Source of the DNA: an uncultured Azospirillum sp.
GTDB lineage: Bacteria; Pseudomonadota; Alphaproteobacteria; RF32; CAG-239
Direction: 5' to 3'
Assembly (NCBI GenBank): GCA_902489795.1
Contig: CABUBU010000010.1
Coordinates: 1 to 56,644, forward strand
DNA length: 56,644 bases
Below are positions 17,597 through 24,804 of the stretch, in pieces. Both the position numbers and the translations under genes were made by a program. How positions within the stretch are numbered: position 1 is the first letter of the stretch; each line of letters starts with the position of its first letter. The notes beneath the pieces were generated by a model. The model was not told where the DNA came from and made no database searches. It was given only the letters and a program-made list of their open reading frames with translations.

Positions 17597-18217
17597 ATGG
17601 ATATGTATCCGCGATATCAGTCTCGGTTGGGATATTTCAATCAAGACAATCAAACGGACGGCTATGGTGTTGATCACAGCGGTTTCAGCCTCCGTGACGA
17701 ATTGTTGTATCAAACGGCGAGAAAAGAAAGAGAGCAGGAGCTTTTCGAAAACTACAATCAGCGGGGAATTGATTATCCGCGGCTTGGCACAAGCTTTTGG
17801 GGAGATTCCGCCGATAATTACGGTTTCGGCAGATCAAATATAGAAAACAACATCGAAAACAGACAATTTACCCCTGTTCCGGATGCAAGTATTCAAAATA
17901 ATGGGCAAAATCAAATAATGATGAATAATATTATCAATAAAATTGATAATCAACCAGATATTAATCAAAAAATGATAGAATCACGTTATAATGAGGATTG
18001 TACACCAAAAGGAATTTTTAATAATTTTATGAAGATTAGGAAAGATGCAAAGGTTTCTAAACCCATAACGACAGGAAATTTTATAGGAGATTATTGGTTA
18101 CAAAGAATTCCTGGAATAGGTTCTTATATCAAATATTATAATAACGGTAATTTAGCAGGAGCAACAATAGCGCATGGGATTGCGGCTTACAACGAAAGTT
18201 GTAAAAATAAAAAGTAA
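17597..18217 (+). CDS. Hypothetical Asn/Gln-rich protein
   Basis: I do not recognise this 206-residue protein. It has no signal peptide or long hydrophobic helix. The N-terminal half is hydrophilic with many Tyr, Asp and Arg residues. The middle (residues 85-135) is rich in Asn, Gln and Ile and is probably disordered. The C-terminal part (GNFIGDYWLQRIPGIGSYI and on) contains a short amphipathic or weakly hydrophobic region. AAAGGAG precedes the start, and promoter-like TTG/TATATG elements lie near 17541-17568. The gene is visibly more AT-rich than the core genes around it and opens a small accessory island. Confidence 0.6.
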   Translation: MDMYPRYQSRLGYFNQDNQTDGYGVDHSGFSLRDELLYQTARKEREQELFENYNQRGIDYPRLGTSFWGDSADNYGFGRSNIENNIENRQFTPVPDASIQNNGQNQIMMNNIINKIDNQPDINQKMIESRYNEDCTPKGIFNNFMKIRKDAKVSKPITTGNFIGDYWLQRIPGIGSYIKYYNNGNLAGATIAHGIAAYNESCKNKK

Positions 18218-18234
18218 TTTTATGGTTCAAACAT

Positions 18235-18359
18235 AACACTAGCTACGTAAGTAGGTAGATGTAGATATTCCAGTTCCGTCGTCAGACTTGCGTAGTTTTT
18301 GGGTCGGGCGAATGTCGTTCAGAACGGTTAATACCACTTGCATTAGCAAGTGGAAGTTT
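18235..18359 (+). repeat. Structured repeat, copy A
   Basis: This is one of three related elements. It begins AACACTA, then forms the hairpin CTAC-GTAA-GTAG (18243-18254), continues through the conserved core TGTCGTTCAGAACGG, and ends in a perfect 8-base-pair hairpin CCACTTGC-ATTA-GCAAGTGG (18334-18353). It sits in the leader of the following membrane protein gene. Confidence 0.6.
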
Positions 18360-18383
18360 ATAGAGATAAATGGAGTTTTTATA

Positions 18384-18773
18384 ATGAAAATATGTTCAAA
18401 AGAAGCATTGATTTTAGGCGGGGTATATATGGTGTTGGCGACACCCTTTTCCCTTTTGGGTTTTTCCGTAATATCCGATATTCTTTTTATCGTTTTCGTC
18501 ATATCGGGTATACTGCTCTTTTTTAACGTAAAATTTAAGTTTATAGACTATATTTTGAATAAGCACGAAACATTGTCCTATTATTTGTGTAGTTTTGGTT
18601 GGGTGCCTTATTTTATAGCGGTGATGTTTCTTCTTTTGGTTTGTACACATGTCATTTTTGGTTATGAACAAGAGTTGTTTGGAAAATCTGTTCTTACGCT
18701 TGGAATTTTTGCAGTGACCGGCTTTCTTATATCTCCGATTGTGGCATTTTTTAAGAAAAAATGCAGAAAGTAA
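18384..18773 (+). CDS. Small four-helix membrane protein of unknown function
   Basis: From the chosen start (TGGAG upstream) this is a 129-residue protein that is almost entirely hydrophobic. It has four likely membrane helices: residues 8-26, 28-48, 70-90 and 102-120. It ends in a Lys/Arg cluster (KKKCRK) that should stay in the cytoplasm. I recognise no family. The upstream repeat and the first codons (MKIC-KEA) are duplicated 1.1 kb downstream in a broken copy, so this locus has undergone tandem duplication. It is AT-rich like the rest of the island. Confidence 0.6.
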   Translation: MKICSKEALILGGVYMVLATPFSLLGFSVISDILFIVFVISGILLFFNVKFKFIDYILNKHETLSYYLCSFGWVPYFIAVMFLLLVCTHVIFGYEQELFGKSVLTLGIFAVTGFLISPIVAFFKKKCRK

Positions 18774-18811
18774 GATGCGGTTTTGATAAAACATATGGCT
18801 AAGGGGAAAAG

Positions 18812-19351
18812 ATGAAAAAGACGAAAGAAATACTGGCCGAGTTGGCAGAATTTAAAAAATTTTTTTCGTTCAAAGGTTGTTTTTCCCGTTTTGAATTTTT
18901 GTATGGATTTGCTGTTGCCGGTTTTGCATGTTCCATATTAAATTTTGCAGGTTTTATATGTTTTGAATTAATGTCGCTGCCGTCAGATTCTTTTAGATTT
19001 ATCGGTTGGTTTGGACATTTTTATGTTATGTTAAGCTCATTTGAAAAAAGATGCAGAGATTTGCACATGCAGGGTTTTTGGGTGACGTTGGTCGTTACCG
19101 CTTTTTATGCGTCGCTTATTCCATGGGCGGACAAAACGGTACCGAACTGTTTTCCTGTGTTTTCTGATATTATTTTTTATGTCTACATAGCACTTTTTAT
19201 TTTCATGGTGTCCATGCCCGGTAAAAATGCCAAGAAAGAACCTCCGGTCAATCCTCTGTTGAAATACCCCAATGTATATTTTGCCTTATGTTGTGCGTTA
19301 TATTTTGCAGGGAAAAATTTTGTTATCCAAATTTGCGGAGCGGATTTATGA
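18812..19351 (+). CDS. DUF805-like membrane protein
   Basis: This 179-residue protein resembles the DUF805 family of small inner-membrane proteins. The signature pieces are present: an N-terminal FKGCFSRFEFLYGF (family pattern F-x-G-R-xx-R-x-E-F), KRCRDLHMQGFW (family KR-x-HD-x-G-x-x-GW) and a C-terminal MPGKNAKKEPPVNPLL (family PG-x-x-x-x-N). Three to four membrane helices lie between them. The family has no well-defined function. It follows the small membrane protein by 38 bases and is followed by repeat copy B. Confidence 0.65.
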   Translation: MKKTKEILAELAEFKKFFSFKGCFSRFEFLYGFAVAGFACSILNFAGFICFELMSLPSDSFRFIGWFGHFYVMLSSFEKRCRDLHMQGFWVTLVVTAFYASLIPWADKTVPNCFPVFSDIIFYVYIALFIFMVSMPGKNAKKEPPVNPLLKYPNVYFALCCALYFAGKNFVIQICGADL

Positions 19352-19360
19352 TTTGAGCGT

Positions 19361-19465
19361 AACACTATCTGCATGAGCAGGTAGATTTAGGCATTGCCCC
19401 GCCTTTGGGCTGGGCGAATGTCGTTCGGAACAGCTAATACCACTTGCGTCAGCCAGCGGAAGTTT
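19361..19465 (+). repeat. Structured repeat, copy B
   Basis: This second copy shares with A the AACACTA start and a hairpin in the same place (CTGC-ATGA-GCAG, 19369-19380). It also shares the core GGGCGAATGTCGTTCGGAAC and the end CCACTTGC. The terminal hairpin keeps only six of eight pairs. It lies just before a broken copy of the start of the small membrane protein gene. Confidence 0.6.
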
Positions 19466-19574
19466 ATGAAAATATGTTAAAAAGAAGCATCTGTTTGCGG
19501 TGTTTGCAGGCGCAGGCTTTTTAGTATTTTCGTTTGCGGTGTTTTTTTTAGAAAAAACAAAAGGTAAAATATAA
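19466..19574 (+). pseudogene. Remnant of a duplicated small membrane protein gene
   Basis: The first bases match the start of the membrane protein gene at 18384 (ATGAAAATATGTT, then AAAAGAAGCAT), but one base change makes codon 5 a stop (MKIC-stop). Another frame then reads a hydrophobic stretch (FAVFAGAGFLVFSFAVFF) and a stop, so it probably once encoded a membrane segment. It follows repeat copy B exactly as the intact gene follows copy A. Confidence 0.55.
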
Positions 19575-19600
19575 TTTTTTTTGTACTATTTAAAACAATA

Positions 19601-19634
19601 AAAAAACCCTGCGTATAAACACAAGGTTTTTTTT
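19601..19634 (-). terminator. Terminator after fabG
   Basis: An imperfect A/T-flanked stem (AAAAAACCCTG with CAAGGTTTTTT) lies just downstream of fabG on the minus strand and ends in T residues on that strand. Confidence 0.7.
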
Positions 19635-19656
19635 ACCGTTGTTATCGCTTTTGCGA

Positions 19657-20394
19657 CTAAATCATGGCCATACCGCCGTTGATGTTGATGGTCTGACCGG
19701 TGATGTACTGAGCTTCGTCAGAGGCCAGGAAAGCAACCACGTTGGCAATATCCTGAGCTTCGCCGAGTTTGGCTTCCGGAATTTTGGCCAGCAGGGCGGC
19801 TTTGACATCGTCGGGCAGAACGTCGGTCATCGGGGTTCTGATAAAGCCCGGTGCGATCGAGTTGACGGTGATGCCGCGGGAACCGACTTCCTGAGCCAGG
19901 CATTTGTTCATGGCGATCATGCCGGCTTTGGAAGCGGAATAGTTGGCCTGGCCGGCATTGCCGGTAACGCCGACGACGGAAGCAATGCCGATGATGCGGC
20001 CGAAACGGCGCTTCATCATGCCGCGAACGGCGGCTTTGGCCAGTTTGAAACCGGCGGTGAGGTTAACGTCCAAGACCAGCTGCCAGTCTTCGTCGCTCAT
20101 GCGGATGAAAAGGTTGTCGCGGGTGAGGCCGGCGTTGTTGACCAGAATGTCGATGCGGCCGAATTTGGCTTCCACGTCTTTGACCAGCTGGTTGATGGCT
20201 TCGGAATCGCCGAGGTCGGCAACGAAACACTCAACGTTGCCGCCGAGTTCTTCCTTCAGTTTTTCCATTCTTTCCGCGCTGCGGTCGGTTAAGGCGAGGG
20301 TTGCGCCCTGGGCATGCAGGGTGCGGGCGATTTTGTCGCCGAGGCCGCCGCTGGCGCCGGTAATCAGAGCAACTTTGTCTTTAATCTCAAACAT
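19657..20394 (-). CDS. fabG: 3-oxoacyl-[acyl-carrier-protein] reductase FabG
   Basis: FabG carries out the NADPH-dependent first reduction in fatty acid elongation. The 245-residue short-chain dehydrogenase has the cofactor motif TGASGGLGDKI near residue 15 and the structural NNAG. The catalytic Ser, Tyr and Lys lie in IASVVGV and ANYSASKAG. The end (GQTININGGMAMI) is typical of FabG. It lies 32 bases downstream of fabD on the same strand, an ordinary fab operon order. No acpP or fabF follows; a terminator comes instead. Confidence 0.95.
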   Translation of the reverse strand: MFEIKDKVALITGASGGLGDKIARTLHAQGATLALTDRSAERMEKLKEELGGNVECFVADLGDSEAINQLVKDVEAKFGRIDILVNNAGLTRDNLFIRMSDEDWQLVLDVNLTAGFKLAKAAVRGMMKRRFGRIIGIASVVGVTGNAGQANYSASKAGMIAMNKCLAQEVGSRGITVNSIAPGFIRTPMTDVLPDDVKAALLAKIPEAKLGEAQDIANVVAFLASDEAQYITGQTININGGMAMI

Positions 20395-20426
20395 ATCGTG
20401 TTTCCTTTTTAATGAGGGTTGTGTTG

Positions 20427-21371
20427 TTACAGGTTTTTGGCCAGTTCTTCAATGTCCGCCGGCGTGCATACGGAAGCGGCATGAATTTCCTTGAAACTTC
20501 TTTTGAAGAGGCCGGAAAGGACTTTGCCGGCGCCCAGTTCATAAACGTCGGTGACCGACCGGTCGTTTAAATAATTCATGGTTTCTCTCCAGCGTACGGT
20601 GCCGGTGATCTGTTCGACCAGACGTTTGATAATTTCCTTTTCGTCGCTGACGGGTTCTGCCAGAACGTTTGAAATCAGCGGAATTTCGGCCGGACGGGCT
20701 TCCACTTCCATCAGCACGCGGGCCATGGTTTCCGCCGCCGGCTGCATCAGAGGGCTGTGGAAAGGCGCGGAAACAGGCAGTTTGATGCAGCGTTTGGCGC
20801 CGAATTCGGGCGCAATTTCGACCGCTTTGTCGATGGCTGCCATGTGGCCGGAAAGAACCACCTGTCCGTCGGAGTTGTCGTTGGCGGCAACGCAAAGGGC
20901 GTTTTCGTCGCAGCAGGCTTCAACCAATGCGTTGATGTCCTTGAAAGAAACGCCGATAACCGCAGCCATGCCGCCGATGCCGAAGGGAACCGCCTTCTGC
21001 ATGGCGTCGCCTCTGGCGCGGAGCAACCGCGCGGTGTCGGCAAGCGAGAACACGCCCGCGGCGCAGGCGGCGGAATATTCGCCGAGCGAATGGCCGGCAA
21101 CAAATGCCGCCTTGTCTTTCAGGACAATGCCGAATTCTTTTTCGAGAACGCGGACGACAGCCATCGAGACGGCCATCAGAGCCGGCTGGGTATTGGCGGT
21201 GAGCGTCAGCTCGTGTTCGGGACCGCCGGTCATCAGCGCAAACAGATTTTGGTTAAGCGTATTGTCAACTTCCTGAAAAACTTCCCGTGCGGAAGCAAAG
21301 TTTTCGGCCAGGTCTTTTCCCATTCCGACGAACTGGGAACCCTGTCCGGGAAAAACAAAAGCGTTTTTCAT
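20427..21371 (-). CDS. fabD: Malonyl-CoA:ACP transacylase FabD
   Basis: FabD loads malonyl groups onto acyl carrier protein for fatty acid synthesis. The 314-residue protein has the opening FPGQGSQFVGMG, the active-site GHSLGEYSA with the nucleophilic Ser, and a catalytic His in VSAPFHSPLM. It is the first gene of the fabD-fabG unit and diverges from the HIT-protein gene across about 150 bases, which must hold both promoters. Confidence 0.96.
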   Translation of the reverse strand: MKNAFVFPGQGSQFVGMGKDLAENFASAREVFQEVDNTLNQNLFALMTGGPEHELTLTANTQPALMAVSMAVVRVLEKEFGIVLKDKAAFVAGHSLGEYSAACAAGVFSLADTARLLRARGDAMQKAVPFGIGGMAAVIGVSFKDINALVEACCDENALCVAANDNSDGQVVLSGHMAAIDKAVEIAPEFGAKRCIKLPVSAPFHSPLMQPAAETMARVLMEVEARPAEIPLISNVLAEPVSDEKEIIKRLVEQITGTVRWRETMNYLNDRSVTDVYELGAGKVLSGLFKRSFKEIHAASVCTPADIEELAKNL

Positions 21372-21525
21372 AAAAAAGCCTTTCTTTTGTTGTTGTCTTT
21401 TCGAGTTTTAAACGTATAAAGCGAAAAAAGTCAAGTTTAAAAACGGTTTGTTAACTTAAGATAAAGGTTTAACCGACTATAATCCCGGGCAAAAGGATTT
21501 GCTCAAAAAATATGGAGAAATGACT

Positions 21526-21954
21526 ATGTTTGAATTAGTGCCGGGGTTGGCTGCCAAGGATTTTGTCGTTGACATGAAACTGTGCCGGGTGTTGTTTGAA
21601 GACAACCGTCATTATCCGTGGATTTTTCTCGTTCCGCGGCGGGAAAAGGTTAAAAACATGACTTTTCTGACCATGGAGGAACGGTTGCAATTGATGCGGG
21701 AAATCGCCCTTTGCGAAGAGGTGATGAGCGAACTGTTCAAACCGGCGCAGACCAACGTGGCAATGATCGGCAACAAAACGCCGCAGCTGCATGTTCATGT
21801 CATCGCCCGTTTCGACGGTGATCCGGACTGGCCGGGGACGGTGTGGGACGGACATTCGGAACCTTATGAAGCGGAAAGGAAAAAAGCGGTGATCAATGAT
21901 ATCAAGCGTTCCATCATGATCAAAATGGCCGACGGCCGCTTCTGCCAGCACTGA
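21526..21954 (+). CDS. HIT-family hydrolase
   Basis: This 142-residue protein belongs to the histidine triad superfamily of nucleotide hydrolases and transferases. The catalytic stretch reads QLHVHVIAR, followed by PDWPGTVWDG, the form usual in alphaproteobacterial HIT proteins. The start at 21526 is preferred to ATG codons 6 and 27 bases upstream because GGAG lies eight bases before it. The substrate is probably a nucleotide or dinucleotide, not predictable further. ftsK follows 25 bases downstream on the same strand. Confidence 0.88.
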   Translation: MFELVPGLAAKDFVVDMKLCRVLFEDNRHYPWIFLVPRREKVKNMTFLTMEERLQLMREIALCEEVMSELFKPAQTNVAMIGNKTPQLHVHVIARFDGDPDWPGTVWDGHSEPYEAERKKAVINDIKRSIMIKMADGRFCQH

Positions 21955-21979
21955 CGTTTGGGAAGGCGTAAGTATCGCT

Positions 21980-24277
21980 ATGGCTAAAAAAAAGAAGGAA
22001 AAAAAGAAAACCCTGTTGAATAAATTCAGCCGGCGGGTATACGGGCTGCTGCTGATTACCGCCGGTTGGCTGTTGCTGGCGGCCGTGTGCTTTTATTCTC
22101 CGGCAGACAGTTCCTTTAACCTGGCAGCCGACAATATCCGCAATCTGTTCGGCTATCCGGGCGCCAGCGCGGCGGCCGTGATTCTTACCTTTTCGGGGCT
22201 GGCCGTGCCGTTGTTCGTCATTCCGGTGATGGTATGGGGGTATCGTCTTTGCCTGCTTGAAGACATCAGACTGTTCTGGCTGCATGTTATCGTCTGGCTG
22301 CTGGGAATTGCGGCGGCCATGATGTGTTTTGACTTTATCCGTTTCGCGATGCCTTTGGGCGGCGTGATCGGACGGATGCTCAATATCCGTTTGTTTGCGG
22401 TCGTGCCTGAATTTCCTTTCCGCCGGGAAACCGTTGCTGCCGTCGCGTCGTTGATTATGCTGGCAGCTTTCAGCTATACGGTGGACGTTACCGCCGGACA
22501 ATGGCGGCGGGGAATTAAAAATGCGGCGACTCTGATTTGGCGTGGGATCCGTCTGACCGGCCGGATGCTGGCCGCTTTGCCGCCTTTGATCAAAAAAATG
22601 ATGCCGGCGCCGAAAGCCGCGAAACCGGCAGGCAGAGCGAAAAAGGAAAGACGGGAGCCGAAGGTCAGGGATGAAAAGGAAGATGCTTCCCCGACGGCTG
22701 GCGCGCCGGTTGAAAAGGCCGCCGCGGTAAAGGTTCAGGCGGTTAAAACGGCGGGAAAAAGCGCAAAAAGCGATGACGGTTACCGCTATCCCGACGTTTC
22801 TCTGCTGACGGCGCCGAAAGTTAAATCCGCCGGTACCGCGATGAGCGAAAAGGATTTGCAGAAAATCGCCCAGGATCTGGAGAACGTTTTGCAGGAATTC
22901 GGCATCAACGGTAAAATCGTCAAGATCCGTCCCGGTCCGGTGGTTACCCTTTATGAACTGGAACCGGCGCCCGGTACCAAAACCGCGCGGGTGATCGGCC
23001 TGGCCGACGACATTGCCCGTTCGATGTCCGCGGTTTCGGTGCGGATTGCGGTGGTTTCCGGTTCCAACACCATCGGCATCGAACTGCCGAACACTACCCG
23101 CGAGATCGTCTGGCTGCGCGAATTGTTCGAGGGCGAAGGTTTTCAGGACAGCAAAAATGCCCTTAACGTGGTTTTGGGCAAGGATATCGGCGGCGAAAAC
23201 GTTTATGCCGACCTGGCCAAAATGCCGCATCTGCTGGTAGCCGGAACTACCGGTTCGGGCAAATCGGTGGGGATGAATTCGATGATCCTGTCGCTTCTGT
23301 ACCGGATGCGGCCGGACGAATGCAAACTGATCATGATTGACCCGAAAATGTTGGAATTTTCGGTTTACAACGGCATTCCGCATCTGCTGACACCGGTGAT
23401 TACCGATCCGGCCAAAGCAGTTCTCGGTTTGAAATGGGCGGTCAAGGAAATGGAAGACCGTTACCGGGCGATGGCTCAGCTCAATGTCCGCAACATTTCC
23501 GGTTACAACAAAAAGCTTGCGGAACTGCGGGTCAGCGGCGAGCGCTGCGTGCGCACGGTGCAAACCGGTTTTGATCCCGATACCGGGGCGCCGCTTTTTG
23601 AAGAGCAGGAACTGGATCTGACTCCGCTGCCGTATATTGTGGTTGTGGTCGACGAAATGGCCGATCTGATGCTGGTGGCCGGCAAGGAAGTGGAAGCGGC
23701 GATCCAGCGCTTGGCGCAGATGGCGCGCGCGGCCGGCATTCACCTGATTTTGTCGACGCAAAGACCGTCGGTTGATGTCATTACCGGCGTAATCAAAGCC
23801 AACTTCCCGACCCGCATCAGTTTTCAGGTCACTTCCAAGATCGACAGCCGCACCATTCTCGGCGAACAGGGGGCGGAGCAGCTGCTCGGCATGGGCGACA
23901 TGCTCTATATGCCGGCCGGTCAGCGTCCGATCCGCGTACACGGTTCGTTCGTCAAGGATCAGGAAGTGGAAAAAATCGTCGAGTTCCTGAAGGCGCAGAA
24001 AGAGCCGGAGTATGTTGAGGGCGTGACCGAAGGCGAATTGAACGTCAAAGACGGCGGTTCGGTCTTCGACAAGACGGCGATGGGCGGCGCCGGCGGCGAC
24101 GACGACCTTTACAATCAGGCGGTGGCGATTGTCCGCAACGATAAAAAAACATCCATCAGCTATGTGCAGCGGCGCCTGAGGATCGGTTACAACCGTGCCG
24201 CGGTGCTGATTGAGCGGATGGAGGAGGAAGGCGTTTTGTCGCCGGCCGATCATACCGGCAAACGCGAGATACTGTAA
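21980..24277 (+). CDS. ftsK: DNA translocase FtsK
   Basis: FtsK is the septal DNA pump that clears and aligns chromosome termini and activates XerCD at dif. The 765-residue protein has an N-terminal membrane domain with about four helices (residues 18-165) and a short charged linker with Ala/Lys/Pro. The RecA-like motor has Walker A AGTTGSGKSVG at about residues 420-430 and Walker B VVVVDEMADLM. A C-terminal winged-helix gamma domain (SISYVQRRLRIGYNRAA) recognises KOPS sites in the family. The linker is short compared with E. coli FtsK, as in many alphaproteobacteria. A terminator follows. Confidence 0.97.
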   Translation: MAKKKKEKKKTLLNKFSRRVYGLLLITAGWLLLAAVCFYSPADSSFNLAADNIRNLFGYPGASAAAVILTFSGLAVPLFVIPVMVWGYRLCLLEDIRLFWLHVIVWLLGIAAAMMCFDFIRFAMPLGGVIGRMLNIRLFAVVPEFPFRRETVAAVASLIMLAAFSYTVDVTAGQWRRGIKNAATLIWRGIRLTGRMLAALPPLIKKMMPAPKAAKPAGRAKKERREPKVRDEKEDASPTAGAPVEKAAAVKVQAVKTAGKSAKSDDGYRYPDVSLLTAPKVKSAGTAMSEKDLQKIAQDLENVLQEFGINGKIVKIRPGPVVTLYELEPAPGTKTARVIGLADDIARSMSAVSVRIAVVSGSNTIGIELPNTTREIVWLRELFEGEGFQDSKNALNVVLGKDIGGENVYADLAKMPHLLVAGTTGSGKSVGMNSMILSLLYRMRPDECKLIMIDPKMLEFSVYNGIPHLLTPVITDPAKAVLGLKWAVKEMEDRYRAMAQLNVRNISGYNKKLAELRVSGERCVRTVQTGFDPDTGAPLFEEQELDLTPLPYIVVVVDEMADLMLVAGKEVEAAIQRLAQMARAAGIHLILSTQRPSVDVITGVIKANFPTRISFQVTSKIDSRTILGEQGAEQLLGMGDMLYMPAGQRPIRVHGSFVKDQEVEKIVEFLKAQKEPEYVEGVTEGELNVKDGGSVFDKTAMGGAGGDDDLYNQAVAIVRNDKKTSISYVQRRLRIGYNRAAVLIERMEEEGVLSPADHTGKREIL

Positions 24278-24291
24278 ACCGGGAATTGCGG

Positions 24292-24327
24292 CAAACGGGG
24301 GAATTGAAAAATTTCCCCGTTTGTTTT
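24292..24327 (+). terminator. Rho-independent terminator after ftsK
   Basis: The stem CAAACGGGGGAATT pairs with AATTTCCCCGTTTG with one mismatch, and is followed by TTTT. It begins 15 bases after the ftsK stop. Confidence 0.8.
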
Positions 24328-24333
24328 ATGCGT

Positions 24334-24445
24334 CAAAGGTCTGCGCCGGCAGGCGGATGCAAGATGTATTATTCCGGTTGGACTTACGCAGCCTTTGGAC
24401 AGCGTGAACTCGGTTCGGAACAGTTAACGCCTCTTGCGTCAGCCG
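24334..24445 (+). repeat. Structured repeat, copy C (divergent)
   Basis: This third relative of the elements at 18235 and 19361 has the hairpin CTGC-GCCG-GCAG (24341-24352) and shared blocks ATTCCGGTTGGACTTACGCAG and GTTCGGAACAGTTAA. It ends CTTGCGTCAGC like copy B. It is more diverged (roughly two thirds identical to A over the core by eye) and has no gene directly after it. Confidence 0.5.
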
Positions 24446-24610
24446 GGTTGCACGCCTGACGGAAAATCCAGGGTTTTCCCGGGGCCGAATGCTTTAGCGC
24501 CGGGACAATGCCGCCTCATGTCTTTGATTATAGTCAGGCCGTAAGGCCGGCGGCTGTTTTGGACCCTCCGGTTTACCGTGGATACCCGTGAAAACGGATT
24601 ATTCTGTTCC
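24437..24610 (+). other. Hairpin-rich gene-free interval, possible structured RNA
   Basis: No reading frame is credible here. Successive short inverted repeats can be drawn: CGTCAG/CTGACG (24437-24461), GAAAA/TTTTC (24462-24478), CCCGG/CCGGG (24478-24504), a GCC-GTAA-GGC loop and CGG-TTTA-CCG. The density of local stems and the GNRA-like loop are suggestive of a small RNA, but I cannot match it to a known family. From 24611 to 24804 I see nothing. Confidence 0.3.
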
Positions 24611-24804
24611 GTTAAAGAGGTTAGATTGTAACATGTTGAAACGGTTCATGCATTTTATGACTGTTAGTTGATAAAACATCAATTGAAAATCTCAAAATGA
24701 AAAGTTTAATAAGTCATGAGCCTCTTTTTATAACGGAGCAGGATTCCGGTGCGTAAATTTTTTGCCTTGTCGGAAAAATGTGCAGCCGAATGCCCGGTAC
24801 GTTT

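Noticed and set aside
21448..21480. CtrA-type box in the fabD/HIT intergenic region
   Set aside because: TTAA pairs occur, but the spacings are 1 and 9 bases rather than 7.
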